A DNA stretch of 31,004 nt, from assembly GCA_024641725.1 (NCBI GenBank), contig JAHECM010000021.1, positions 2,199-33,202 on the forward strand, given 5' to 3'. Positions within the stretch are counted from its first letter, which is position 1; each line of letters begins with the position of its first letter. The notes below the pieces were generated by a model. The model did no database searches and was not told the DNA's origin. It worked only from the letters and a program-made list of their open reading frames with translations. Positions 1 to 7,772 of the stretch are shown here, piece after piece. Both the position numbers and the translations under genes were made by a program. The DNA is from Limnohabitans sp. (lineage in GTDB: Bacteria > Pseudomonadota > Gammaproteobacteria > Burkholderiales > Burkholderiaceae_C).

Positions 1-1149
1 GCCGACTTCAAACTCGACATGCTCAGCCCGCACCTGTTCATGAACCTGTGCGTGGTGGACGAGCATGGCCGCCAACTCGGCATGGGCCGCAACCTGGGCG
101 CACTCAAAGGCGAGCTGGGGGCCAAGGCGCGTGGTGCTTTCCAAGCGCTGGCGCAGCTCAAAGTCGCTTCGGCGCCGAACCTTGCGAACGCCACTTCAAA
201 CAAAGAGGACAACGCGCTCGTCATGGCGAGCGAAGCGCGGCCATCCAGCCAGCGAGCGCCCGTTCCGGCCAAAACCGCCGCCGCCCCCAAGCCACTGGCC
301 CCACAGCGCTACACCACCTGGGCCTTTGGCGAACTGCCCGAGCTGATGGAAATCAACAAAGGCGGGCAAACACTGATCGGTTTTCCGGCGCTGGTGGACA
401 TGCAAGACGCCGTCACCATCGAGGTGTTTGACGAGCCCGAAATGGCCGCCAGCAAACACCGCGCAGGTCTGCGCCGCCTGTTTGCGCTGCAGATCAAAGA
501 CGCGCTCAAGTACCTTGAGAAAAACATCCCCGACCTGCAAAAAATGGCCGTGGCCTTTATGCCGCTGGGCACGGCGGACGAGCTGAAAACCCAGATCATC
601 GACGTGGCGCTGGACCGCGCCTTTTTGCTGGACCCACTGCCCACCGATGAATTCGCCTTCAAAAAACGCATCGAAGAAGGCCGAGGCCGCCTGACCCTGA
701 TCGCCAACGAAGTGGCCCGGCTGGCGGGCACCGTCTTGCTCGAATACGGCAGCGCCGTCCGCAAGATCAAAGACACCAAAAACGCGCCTGAAGCCACTGC
801 AGACTGCACCCAGCAACTGCAACGCCTGATGCCTAAAAACTTCATGGCCGCCACGCCCTGGCTGCAACTGCAGCACTGCGCCCGCTACCTCAAAGCCGTC
901 ACCCTGCGCCTGGATAAATACCGCGCCGACCCGGCCCGCGACGCCCAGCGCCTGACCGAGCTGCGCCCGCAAGAGCAACGCTACTGGCGTCTGGTGGCCG
1001 AGCGCAAAGGCGCGCAAGACGCCCGCATGCTGGAGTTCCGCTGGTTACTCGAAGAGCTGCGCGTGAGCTTCTTCGCGCAAGAGCTGCGCACCCCGCAGCC
1101 TGTCAGCATCAAGCGGCTGGAAAAGGCTTGGGGGCAGTTGAACCATTGA
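1..1149 (+). CDS. hrpA: ATP-dependent RNA helicase HrpA, C-terminal part (5' end outside the window)
   Basis: The reading frame is open from base 1, so the gene starts upstream. The visible 382 residues match the C-terminal region of HrpA-type DEAH-box RNA helicases (DUF3418 region), with characteristic stretches such as FGELPELMEI, GFPALVDM and KALKYLEKNIPDL-like text around residues 108-180. The helicase core (DEAH box, P-loop) is not in the window. Between about residues 50 and 100 there is an Ala/Pro/Lys-rich linker. In the family this protein is a cytoplasmic helicase linked to RNA processing and to rescuing stalled or collided ribosomes. The stop codon at 1147-1149 lies inside the first copy of a 16-bp tandem duplication, and a toxin-antitoxin pair follows. 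Identification is firm from family resemblance; completeness of the upstream part cannot be judged. Confidence 0.93.
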   Translation, partial: ADFKLDMLSPHLFMNLCVVDEHGRQLGMGRNLGALKGELGAKARGAFQALAQLKVASAPNLANATSNKEDNALVMASEARPSSQRAPVPAKTAAAPKPLAPQRYTTWAFGELPELMEINKGGQTLIGFPALVDMQDAVTIEVFDEPEMAASKHRAGLRRLFALQIKDALKYLEKNIPDLQKMAVAFMPLGTADELKTQIIDVALDRAFLLDPLPTDEFAFKKRIEEGRGRLTLIANEVARLAGTVLLEYGSAVRKIKDTKNAPEATADCTQQLQRLMPKNFMAATPWLQLQHCARYLKAVTLRLDKYRADPARDAQRLTELRPQEQRYWRLVAERKGAQDARMLEFRWLLEELRVSFFAQELRTPQPVSIKRLEKAWGQLNH

Positions 1150-1170
1150 TAGGGTGAACCATTAATAGGC
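1139..1170 (+). repeat. Imperfect 16-bp tandem duplication across the hrpA stop codon
   Basis: TGAACCATTGATAGGG (1139-1154) is followed directly by TGAACCATTAATAGGC (1155-1170), identical at 14 of 16 positions. The first copy contains the hrpA stop codon. The duplication lies at the junction between hrpA and the toxin-antitoxin module, so it may be a scar of the event that placed the module here. Slippage during replication is an alternative. Confidence 0.8.
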
Positions 1171-1177
1171 TTTAATA

Positions 1178-1196
1178 TATGCCACTAAGTGGCATA
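1178..1196. promoter_or_regulatory. Palindromic operator of the toxin-antitoxin operon
   Basis: A perfect inverted repeat, TATGCCACT and AGTGGCATA around a single central A, ends 9 bp before the toxin start codon. The segment CATAAT (1193-1198) could be a -10 box, with a poor -35 (TTTAAT, 1171-1176) 16 bp upstream. A bound repressor would therefore block the promoter. In HigB/HigA-type operons the antitoxin binds such palindromes to repress its own transcription. The role here is inferred from position and symmetry; the palindrome itself is directly visible. Confidence 0.75.
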
Positions 1197-1205
1197 ATAC
1201 GACGC

Positions 1206-1583
1206 ATGCGCCGCGTCTTTAAAACCCGCCAATTCGCCAAATGGATGCGTAAAACAGATCTGACGGATGAAGCTTTGTGCCTGGCTGTGAGCGAGATGCT
1301 CAGTGGATTGGTAGATGCCGATCTGGGAGGCGATGTGCTCAAAAAGCGTGTCGCTTTGCCCGGCCGCGGCAAGCGCGGTGGAGCCCGCACTTTGGTGGCC
1401 ACGCGGAGGGCCAGTCGGTGGTTTTTTGTGTACGGGTTTGAAAAGAACGAAAAGGCCAATGTGTCCCGCACCGAGCTGGAAGCCTTGCAGTGGCTGGCCA
1501 AACAACTGCTGGACTTGTCCGGCGCTCAGTTTGAGGCAGCGGCACAAGACGGTTCATTACTGGAGATTTGCCATGAGCACTAA
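1206..1583 (+). CDS. RelE/HigB-type toxin of a type II toxin-antitoxin pair
   Basis: A 125-residue protein resembling the RelE/HigB2 branch (Pfam RelE, PF06296) of mRNA-cleaving toxins. The conserved core is visible: a basic stretch KRVALPGRGKRGGAR (about residues 47-61) followed by a beta-strand and turn FFVYGFEKNEKAN (73-85), which in the family carries residues of the RNA-binding and cleavage surface. The C-terminal 35 residues form an Ala/Leu-rich extension beyond the minimal fold. The ATG at 1206 is chosen because an ATG 27 bp upstream lies inside the palindromic operator. The gene comes first and overlaps the antitoxin by 11 bp, the toxin-first order typical of hig systems. Family members cut mRNA on the ribosome and are neutralised by the partner. 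I infer activity from the family; the exact subfamily is uncertain. Confidence 0.85.
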   Translation: MRRVFKTRQFAKWMRKTDLTDEALCLAVSEMLSGLVDADLGGDVLKKRVALPGRGKRGGARTLVATRRASRWFFVYGFEKNEKANVSRTELEALQWLAKQLLDLSGAQFEAAAQDGSLLEICHEH

Positions 1584-1914
1584 AGCGAAAATCAAGGCCA
1601 AGCCCCAACCCGCCAGCCGTGTGCTGGAAACGGTTTACGAAACAGCGGCAGACTTGGAGCGTTTGGGCTTCATCGACAAGCGCAAGATGCAAAAACTCGA
1701 CGCTTTGTGCATGGAGCCAATTGCGCCTTATGACAGCGCCCAAATCCGCGCATTGCGTGAACAGCACAAGCTGAGCCAGACGGTCATGGCCTCGGTGCTC
1801 AACACCAGCGCCTCCACCGTGCGCAAATGGGAGATCGGCGAAAAACACCCCAGCGGCCCATCGCTCAAGCTGCTGAACTTGCTGGACCGCAAGGGGCTGG
1901 ATGCGTTGTTGTGA
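1573..1914 (+). CDS. HigA-like antitoxin with helix-turn-helix domain
   Basis: A 113-residue XRE-type protein. The C-terminal half (about 57-103) is a helix-turn-helix: RALREQHKLSQ, then MASVLNTSASTVRKWEIGEK with the recognition helix in STVRKWE, then the PSGPSLKLLNLL helix. The N-terminal 50 residues are basic and helical and are probably the toxin-binding part, which would make it an HTH-at-C-terminus antitoxin as in HigA2-type proteins. The ATG at 1573 lies inside the last codons of the toxin gene, so the two are translationally coupled. It is expected to bind both the toxin and the palindrome at 1178-1196. It ends 63 bp from the convergent ppc gene with no clear terminator between them. 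Confidence 0.86.
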   Translation: MSTKAKIKAKPQPASRVLETVYETAADLERLGFIDKRKMQKLDALCMEPIAPYDSAQIRALREQHKLSQTVMASVLNTSASTVRKWEIGEKHPSGPSLKLLNLLDRKGLDALL

Positions 1915-1930
1915 TGCACTGGCCGCATAA

Positions 1931-1966
1931 CGCGCCGAGCCCGCGTGTGACGCCCAGCGCCTGACC
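1931..1966 (+). repeat. Diverged direct copy of hrpA internal sequence (other copy 922-957)
   Basis: These 36 bases match hrpA positions 922-957 in the same orientation at 31 of 36 positions. The last 18 (GACGCCCAGCGCCTGACC) and the first 8 (CGCGCCGA) are identical. Here the sequence is non-coding, between the antitoxin stop and the ppc stop. It looks like a fragment left by duplication of hrpA 3' sequence around the toxin-antitoxin module. The match was found by eye and its boundaries are approximate. Confidence 0.65.
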
Positions 1967-1977
1967 CGTTCAGGGTC

Positions 1978-4821
1978 TCAACCCGTGTTGCGCAAGCCCG
2001 CCGCAATCCCGTTGATCGAGATGTGGATGCCGCGCTGCACCCGTTCGTCGGCCAAGCCAGCGCGGTAGCGGCGGATCAGCTCGACTTGCAGGTGGTGCAG
2101 CGGGTCGATGTAGGGGAAGCGGTGGCGGATCGAGCGGGCGAGTGCCGGGTTGCCCTCTAGCCTGTTTTTCTCGCCCGTGATCTGGGCCAGCGCATCGGCG
2201 GTGCTGTGCCATTCGGCTTCGATGGCGGCAAAAATCCGCTTGCGCAAGCGGCTGTCGCTGACCAGTTCGGCGTAGCGCGAGGCCAGCGCCAGGTCGCTCT
2301 TGGCCAGCACCATGTCCATGTTGGACAGCAGGGTGCGGAAGAAGGGCCACTGGCGGTACATCTTTTGCAGCAAGGCCAGCGCGGCTTTGCGCTCGGCGGC
2401 GTCGGGTTTGTCCAAAAAGCTGGCCACGGCCGAGCCAAAACCGAGCCAGCCGGGCAGGGTCAGGCGGCATTGGCCCCAGCTGAAGCCCCAGGGGATGGCG
2501 CGCAGGTCTTCGATTTTTTCGAGCGCTTTGCGCGAAGCGGGCCGCGAGCCGATGTTCAGCTGTGCCAACTCTTTCAGGGGCGTGGCCCCAAAAAAGTAGT
2601 CGGTGAAGCCCGGCGTGTCGTACACCAAGCCCCGGTAAGCCTGCATGCTGGCCTCGGACAGCTCGGCTGCAGCGTCCAAAAAGGCGCGGGTCGCGGGCTT
2701 GGTGGGTTGCAGCAGCGTGGCCTCGAGCGTGGCGGCGACCAGGGTTTCGAGGTTGCGTCGGCCGATTTCGGGGTTGGCGAATTTGGCACCGATCACTTCG
2801 CCTTGTTCGGTCAGCCGGATTTGTCCGCGCACGGTGCCCGGGGGCTGGGCCAAGATGGCTTGGTAGCTGGGGCCACCGCCCCGGCCCACCGTGCCGCCTC
2901 GGCCATGGAACATGCGCAAGGTGATGCCGTAGCTGCGTTCGAGTTGGTCAAACAAGGCCACCAAGGCGATCTCGGCTCGGTACAGCTCCCAGTTGCTGGT
3001 GAAGATGCCGCCGTCTTTGTTGCTGTCCGAGTAGCCCAGCATGATGTCTTGCTCGCTGCCCGAGCGCGCGATCAGCGCCGCCACGCCGGGCAGGGCATAA
3101 AAATCTCGCATGATCGGCGCAGCGTTGCGCAGGTCTTCGATGGTCTCAAACAGGGGCACCACGATCAGGTCGTTGTGCGCTTCGCTGTCCAGCGTGCCGC
3201 GCAGCAGGCCGACTTCTTTTTGCAGCAACAGCACTTCCAGCAAATCGCTCACCGTTTCGGTGTGGCTGATGATGTAGTGGCGGATCGCTTGGCGGCCAAA
3301 ACTGGCGAGCATGCGCCGGGCGCATTCAAAGATGGCCAGCTCGGACAGCGCGTGTGCGCTGTAGTCGGCACCCGGCACACGCAGCGGTCGAGCGTCGTTC
3401 AAGAGGCCCAGCAGCAGGGCTTGTTTGGCGTGTTCGTCCAGCTGGGTGTAGTGCTTTTCCACGCGGGCGGTGGTCAGCAGTTCGGCCACGACTGCTTCGT
3501 GTTTGTCCGAGCTTTGGCGCAGGTCCACCGTGGCCAAATGGAAGCCAAACACCTCCACAGCCCGGATCAATGGGTGCAGGCGCTGGGCGGCCAAGGCTTC
3601 GGCGTGGTGGCTGCACAAAGACGCTTCGATGGTGCGCAGGTCAGCCAAAAAGGCTTCGGCGCTGGGGTAGGGGTTTTGCGGGGCCACGGCGTGGCGGGCG
3701 GCGTCACCACCCGTGAGGCTTTTGAGTGTGGCGGCCAGGCGGGCATAAATGCCCGTCAGCGCTCGGCGGTAGGGCTCGTCTTGGCGGTGTTCGTTGGTGT
3801 CGGGCGACTGCGCGGCCAGGGCCTGCATCTCGGGGCCAAAGGGCACCAGCATGGCCGACAGCGAGAGCTCACTGCCCAAAAAGTGCACCTCGGTCAGGTA
3901 GTGGCGCAGGGCCACATCGCTTTGGCGGGTCAGGGCGTGCTCGAGGGTTTGCGCGTTCACATTGGGGTTGCCGTCGCGGTCACCGCCGATCCACTGGCCC
4001 ATGCGCAAAAAACTGGCCACGGGCTGCCCGTCCAGCGCCCCCTCCAGCTCGGCGTACAGCTTGGGAATCTCGCGCAAAAAGGTGGACTCGTAATAACTTA
4101 GTGCGTTTTCAATTTCGTCGGCCACCGTGAGTTTGGTGAAGCGCAGCAAGCGGGTTTGCCACAGCTGCATCACGCGGGCGCGGATTTGCAATTCATTGGC
4201 CGCCAGCTCTTTGGGCGTGAGCGCGTCTTTGGCGGCGTTGACAGCGGCGGCACGGGCCTTGATGGCGTCGCGCTCGGTCAGCAGGTGGGCAATGTCGCGC
4301 TCGGCGTCCAAAATGCTTTTGCGCTGGACCTCGGTCGGATGCGCGGTCAACACGGGCGAGACGTAGCTGCTGGCCAGCGTTTGCGAGATGGTTTTGGGCG
4401 TGATGCCCGCCCAGCGCAGGCGCTGCAGCGCCACGTCGATGCTGCCTTCTTGCGTGTGCCCGGCGCGCTCATGAATGGCGCGGCGGCGGATGTGGTGGCG
4501 GTCCTCGGCCAGATTGGCCAAGTGGCTGAAGTAGGTGAAGGCGCGGATCACGCTCACAGCGCGCTCGCCGGGCAGGCTTTTGAGCAGCTTTTTGAGGGCT
4601 TTGTCGGCCTCGTGGTCGGCGTCGCGCCTGAATGCCACCGACAACTTGCGGATTTGCTCGACCAACTCAAAGGCCTCGGGGCCTTCTTGGGTGCGGATCA
4701 CGTCGCCCAGAATGCGGCCCAAAAGCCGGATGTCTTCGACCAGCGGTTTTTCGTTGTCGCGGTTGTGAGCGCGGGGGCTGCGGGCGGGCTGGTGGGGGGT
4801 GACGGGGGCGGCCTGTTTCAT
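1978..4821 (-). CDS. ppc: Phosphoenolpyruvate carboxylase
   Basis: A 947-residue protein that carboxylates phosphoenolpyruvate with bicarbonate to oxaloacetate, refilling the TCA cycle in the cytoplasm. Diagnostic motifs: TAHPTEVQRKS with the catalytic His at about residue 161, GQWIGGDRDGNP, MLGYSDSNKDGG (about 593-605), the catalytic loop FHGRGGTVGRGGGP (about 637-650), and the family-typical C-terminus ending in NTG. Length fits bacterial PEPC (about 880-980). The first 25 residues are a poorly conserved Pro/Arg-rich leader, and I see no good Shine-Dalgarno sequence before the ATG at 4819-4821, so a start slightly further in is possible. It is transcribed divergently from hemC across a gap of about 155 bp and converges on the antitoxin gene. 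Classical regulation is allosteric (acetyl-CoA, aspartate); nothing transcriptional is visible. Confidence 0.97.
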   Translation of the reverse strand: MKQAAPVTPHQPARSPRAHNRDNEKPLVEDIRLLGRILGDVIRTQEGPEAFELVEQIRKLSVAFRRDADHEADKALKKLLKSLPGERAVSVIRAFTYFSHLANLAEDRHHIRRRAIHERAGHTQEGSIDVALQRLRWAGITPKTISQTLASSYVSPVLTAHPTEVQRKSILDAERDIAHLLTERDAIKARAAAVNAAKDALTPKELAANELQIRARVMQLWQTRLLRFTKLTVADEIENALSYYESTFLREIPKLYAELEGALDGQPVASFLRMGQWIGGDRDGNPNVNAQTLEHALTRQSDVALRHYLTEVHFLGSELSLSAMLVPFGPEMQALAAQSPDTNEHRQDEPYRRALTGIYARLAATLKSLTGGDAARHAVAPQNPYPSAEAFLADLRTIEASLCSHHAEALAAQRLHPLIRAVEVFGFHLATVDLRQSSDKHEAVVAELLTTARVEKHYTQLDEHAKQALLLGLLNDARPLRVPGADYSAHALSELAIFECARRMLASFGRQAIRHYIISHTETVSDLLEVLLLQKEVGLLRGTLDSEAHNDLIVVPLFETIEDLRNAAPIMRDFYALPGVAALIARSGSEQDIMLGYSDSNKDGGIFTSNWELYRAEIALVALFDQLERSYGITLRMFHGRGGTVGRGGGPSYQAILAQPPGTVRGQIRLTEQGEVIGAKFANPEIGRRNLETLVAATLEATLLQPTKPATRAFLDAAAELSEASMQAYRGLVYDTPGFTDYFFGATPLKELAQLNIGSRPASRKALEKIEDLRAIPWGFSWGQCRLTLPGWLGFGSAVASFLDKPDAAERKAALALLQKMYRQWPFFRTLLSNMDMVLAKSDLALASRYAELVSDSRLRKRIFAAIEAEWHSTADALAQITGEKNRLEGNPALARSIRHRFPYIDPLHHLQVELIRRYRAGLADERVQRGIHISINGIAAGLRNTG

Positions 4822-4977
4822 CGGAGGTGCGGTGAAGTGTGGGGTGTGGGCGGCGCTTGTGACGCCGTGCAGTGTGCAGCCCTAAATGGCTTGCAAAGCT
4901 CATGCTAGCATCGCCCAAGCCTCAAAAATTACCAATCGGTTTCGTTCTGCGAGCTCGCTCTTTTGGAAAGTTGTTCT

Positions 4978-5895
4978 GTGTCCGCATCTTCTGTCCCCCA
5001 CGTCGTTATTGCCACCCGAGAAAGCCGTCTGGCTTTGTGGCAGGCCGAGCATGTCAAGTCGCTACTGGAGGGCTTGGGCGCCCAAGTCACCTTGCTGGGC
5101 ATGACCACGCAGGGCGACCAGATTTTGGACCGCAGCTTGAGCAAGGTGGGGGGCAAGGGGCTGTTTGTCAAAGAGCTCGAAGTGGCCCTGGAAGAAGGCC
5201 GCGCCGACATCGCGGTGCATTCGCTCAAAGATGTGCCCATGGACTTGCCCGCCGGCTTTGAGCTGGCCTGCGTGATGGAACGCGAGGACCCGCGTGACGC
5301 TTGGGTGTCGGCAGGCTATGCCCGTCTGGAAGACCTGCCCCTGGGGGCGGTGGTGGGCACGTCCAGCTTGCGCCGCACGGTGCTGTTGCGTGCGCTGCGC
5401 CCCGATTTGCAGATCGAGCCCCTGCGTGGCAACTTGGACACCCGCTTGCGCAAGCTCGACGAAGGCCAGTACGCGGGCATTGTGTTGGCTGCGGCCGGCC
5501 TCAAGCGCCTGGGCTTGGCCGACCGAATTCGCCACATTTTTGAAACCAAGGAGATGCTGCCCGCCGCAGGGCAGGGCGCTTTGGGCATTGAAATACGTGC
5601 CGGGCGTGACGACCTCAAGGCCCTGTTGGCGCCGCTGGCCGACACGGGCAGCTGGCTGCGCGTGGCCGCCGAGCGGGCCGTGAGCCGCGCCATGGGGGGC
5701 AGTTGCTCCATGCCGCTGGCGGCCCATGCGGTGCTTGACAACGGTGTGTTGCACCTGCGCGCGGCTTGGGGTGATCCGCAAGGCAGCGCCACTTTGGTGC
5801 AGACACAGTCGCAAACGACGGCGCTCGACTTGGCTTCGGCAGAGCGCCTGGGTCTGCAAGTGGCCACCGCTTTGCGAGATGGCGGTGCGCACTGA
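4978..5895 (+). CDS. hemC: Porphobilinogen deaminase (hydroxymethylbilane synthase)
   Basis: Joins four porphobilinogen units into hydroxymethylbilane, a cytoplasmic step of haem and sirohaem synthesis. The 305 residues contain ATRESRLALWQAEHV, the GTSSLRR substrate-binding motif, EPLRGNLDTRLRKLD, and GGSCSMPLAAHA with the Cys (about residue 243) that covalently holds the dipyrromethane cofactor. I chose the GTG at 4978 because GGAAAG (4965-4970) sits 7 bp upstream as a ribosome binding site and the family similarity begins right after it. A TTG at 4963 would add five residues but would use up that site. It is the first gene of a plus-strand haem cluster, with hemD following after 12 bp. Confidence 0.96.
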   Translation: MSASSVPHVVIATRESRLALWQAEHVKSLLEGLGAQVTLLGMTTQGDQILDRSLSKVGGKGLFVKELEVALEEGRADIAVHSLKDVPMDLPAGFELACVMEREDPRDAWVSAGYARLEDLPLGAVVGTSSLRRTVLLRALRPDLQIEPLRGNLDTRLRKLDEGQYAGIVLAAAGLKRLGLADRIRHIFETKEMLPAAGQGALGIEIRAGRDDLKALLAPLADTGSWLRVAAERAVSRAMGGSCSMPLAAHAVLDNGVLHLRAAWGDPQGSATLVQTQSQTTALDLASAERLGLQVATALRDGGAH

Positions 5896-5907
5896 GGGTA
5901 GCGCAGC

Positions 5908-6738
5908 ATGAGCGGTGACCCACTTGCGGGCGTTCGGGTGCTGGTGACCCGCCCCGAACGCGAAGCCCAGCCTTGGGTGCAGGCCTTGCTGGCGCAGGGG
6001 GTGCAGGCCGAGCCCTTGCCCCTGATGGAGATCGCAGCGCTGACCGACACCTCGGGCTTGGTGCACACCTGGGCGACTTTGGACCGCCACTGGGCGCTGA
6101 TGTTTGTGAGCGCCAATGCGGTGAGGCATTTTGTTGCAGCCCGTCCCAGCGGCACGCCCATGCCCGATGTGCTGGCCTGGGGCACCGGTCCCGGTACCCG
6201 TGCGGCGCTGCTGGAGGCCGGTTGGCCCCCCGTGTTGATTCGCTGCCCGGACGAGTCATCGCCCCAATTCGACTCCGAAGCCCTGTGGGCGCAGGTGCTG
6301 CCCGAAGTGCACAAGGCTGTGCAGAAGGCCGAGCAGCTCAGTGCGCCGCTGGGTGCAGCACCCAGCGTGTTGATCGTGCGCGGGGCCGATGCCCAAGGGC
6401 AAATGGCTGGGCGCGATTGGCTGGCGCAGCACATTGTGGCGGCAGGTTTGTCCGTGGCGCAGTGTGCCGCTTACGCTCGCCAAGCGCCGCGCTTGACGCC
6501 CGCCCAAAGGGCGCGGGCCGAACACGCCCTGAGCCAAGGCGATTGGTGGTTGTTCAGCAGTTCGGAGGCCGCCGTCCATTTGCAACAAGCGATGCCCGGC
6601 GCTTCGCTGGCGCAGGCCCGTGCGCTGGCCACCCACCCGCGCATTGCCGAGCGATTGCGGCAATTCGGCTGGGGCCGTGTTGTTTTGGTGCCCGCAGCCC
6701 TGGACGAGCAGTCCAAATCGATAAAATTGCTGACATGA
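5908..6738 (+). CDS. hemD: Uroporphyrinogen-III synthase
   Basis: Cyclises hydroxymethylbilane with inversion of ring D to uroporphyrinogen III. The sequence of this family is poorly conserved, but the N-terminal strand GVRVLVTRPEREA (about residues 8-20), the ALMFVSANAVRHF segment (about 64-76) and the late WWLFSSSEAAVHL segment are typical of the two-domain HemD fold. At 276 residues it is within the usual 245-280 range. It begins 12 bp after hemC, and its stop codon overlaps the start of hemX in an ATGA sequence (6735-6738), so translation is coupled. Position directly after hemC makes the call secure. Confidence 0.93.
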   Translation: MSGDPLAGVRVLVTRPEREAQPWVQALLAQGVQAEPLPLMEIAALTDTSGLVHTWATLDRHWALMFVSANAVRHFVAARPSGTPMPDVLAWGTGPGTRAALLEAGWPPVLIRCPDESSPQFDSEALWAQVLPEVHKAVQKAEQLSAPLGAAPSVLIVRGADAQGQMAGRDWLAQHIVAAGLSVAQCAAYARQAPRLTPAQRARAEHALSQGDWWLFSSSEAAVHLQQAMPGASLAQARALATHPRIAERLRQFGWGRVVLVPAALDEQSKSIKLLT

Positions 6739-7766
6739 ACCCTCACCCCGACACCGCCCCCCCCGACACGTCAGTAGCGCAGGCTCAACCGAGGTCGTGG
6801 ACGGTTTGGGTGGCTTTGGGCGTGGCGGTGCTGGCCTTGTTCGCGGCGCTCATGGTGTGGCAAAAGTTGTCGCGCGTTCAGGAGCAATTGGCCCGGCAAA
6901 GCGCCGACGCTGGGCAGCAATCCCTCGAAGCCAAAGCCTGGGCCAAGCAGGCGCAAGACACGGTCAAAGACAGCGCTGCTCGCCTGGGCTTGGTGGAGAC
7001 CCGGCTGGGCGAGGTGGCCTTGCAGCGCAGCCAGCTTGAGGAATTGATTCAAAGCCTGTCTCGCTCGCGGGATGAAAATTTGGTGGTGGACATCGAGGCC
7101 GCTTTGCGCATGGCGCAGCAACAGACCCAGCTGACGGGCAGTTTGGAGCCTTTGTTGGCAGCGCTCAAAAGCGCGCAGCAGCGCATGCAGCGGGCCGCGC
7201 AACCGCGCTTGGCCCCGGTGCAGCGCGCCATCGAAAAAGATTTGGAGCGCTTGCGCAGTCAGCCCCCCCTGGATTTGCCGGGCCTGCTGATCCGCTTGGA
7301 CGAAGGGGTGGCGCTGGCCGATGCGCTGGTGTTTGCCAGCCAGGCGCCGGTGGTGGCGGCTGCGCCGCGCAGCGGGGCGGCTGAGCCTTTGTCGCCCCAC
7401 GCGCCTTGGTGGGGCGCGGGGTTCAGGCAGCTGGGGGAGCAGTTGTTGGGCTTGGTGCGCATCAGCCGCATCGATGCCCCAGAGGCCATGTTGCTGTCGC
7501 CCGAGCAGCTTTACTTTGTGCGTGAAAACATCAAGCTCAAGCTGCTCAACGCCCGTCTGGGTCTGCTGGCACGCCAGCTCGAGGCGGCCCGCGCTGACAT
7601 GGCCGGCGTGGCTGCTGCGGTGCGACGCTACGCCGATGCCAGCTCGCGCAAAACGGGGCAAATGCTGCAGTTGCTGGAGCAGGCGCAACAACAGAGCAAA
7701 ACTGGCGAAGTGCCGCGTCTGGATGCCTCGCTGGCGGCCTTGGCCACAGCGGCGGCAGGAAGGTAA
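6735..7766 (+). CDS. hemX: HemX-family membrane protein
   Basis: A 343-residue protein with a short Pro-rich cytoplasmic tail, one transmembrane helix (about residues 22-43) and a long, mostly helical periplasmic part. That part starts with a probable coiled coil (about 45-120, Gln/Ala-rich with heptad-like Leu/Val) and ends in another Gln-rich helix. This is the HemX layout. HemX proteins are often labelled uroporphyrinogen-III C-methyltransferase, but none of the SAM-binding motifs of CysG/CobA are visible here, so I do not assign that activity. The ATG overlaps the hemD stop by 4 bp and hemY follows after 6 bp. The role is unproven in general; the membrane anchor and genomic linkage suggest a scaffold or accessory for tetrapyrrole synthesis. 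Confidence 0.9.
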   Translation: MNPHPDTAPPDTSVAQAQPRSWTVWVALGVAVLALFAALMVWQKLSRVQEQLARQSADAGQQSLEAKAWAKQAQDTVKDSAARLGLVETRLGEVALQRSQLEELIQSLSRSRDENLVVDIEAALRMAQQQTQLTGSLEPLLAALKSAQQRMQRAAQPRLAPVQRAIEKDLERLRSQPPLDLPGLLIRLDEGVALADALVFASQAPVVAAAPRSGAAEPLSPHAPWWGAGFRQLGEQLLGLVRISRIDAPEAMLLSPEQLYFVRENIKLKLLNARLGLLARQLEAARADMAGVAAAVRRYADASSRKTGQMLQLLEQAQQQSKTGEVPRLDASLAALATAAAGR

Positions 7767-7772
7767 ACCGCC

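Noticed and set aside
2206..4101. A 631-codon open frame antisense to ppc
   Set aside because: Same codon-bias shadow effect. The product is Gly/Gln/His-rich with no family resemblance, and ppc is clear on the other strand.
6735..7766. Annotation of hemX as a uroporphyrinogen-III methyltransferase
   Set aside because: No SAM-binding motifs of CysG/CobA are present. The protein is a membrane-anchored coiled-coil type, so the enzymatic name is not supported.
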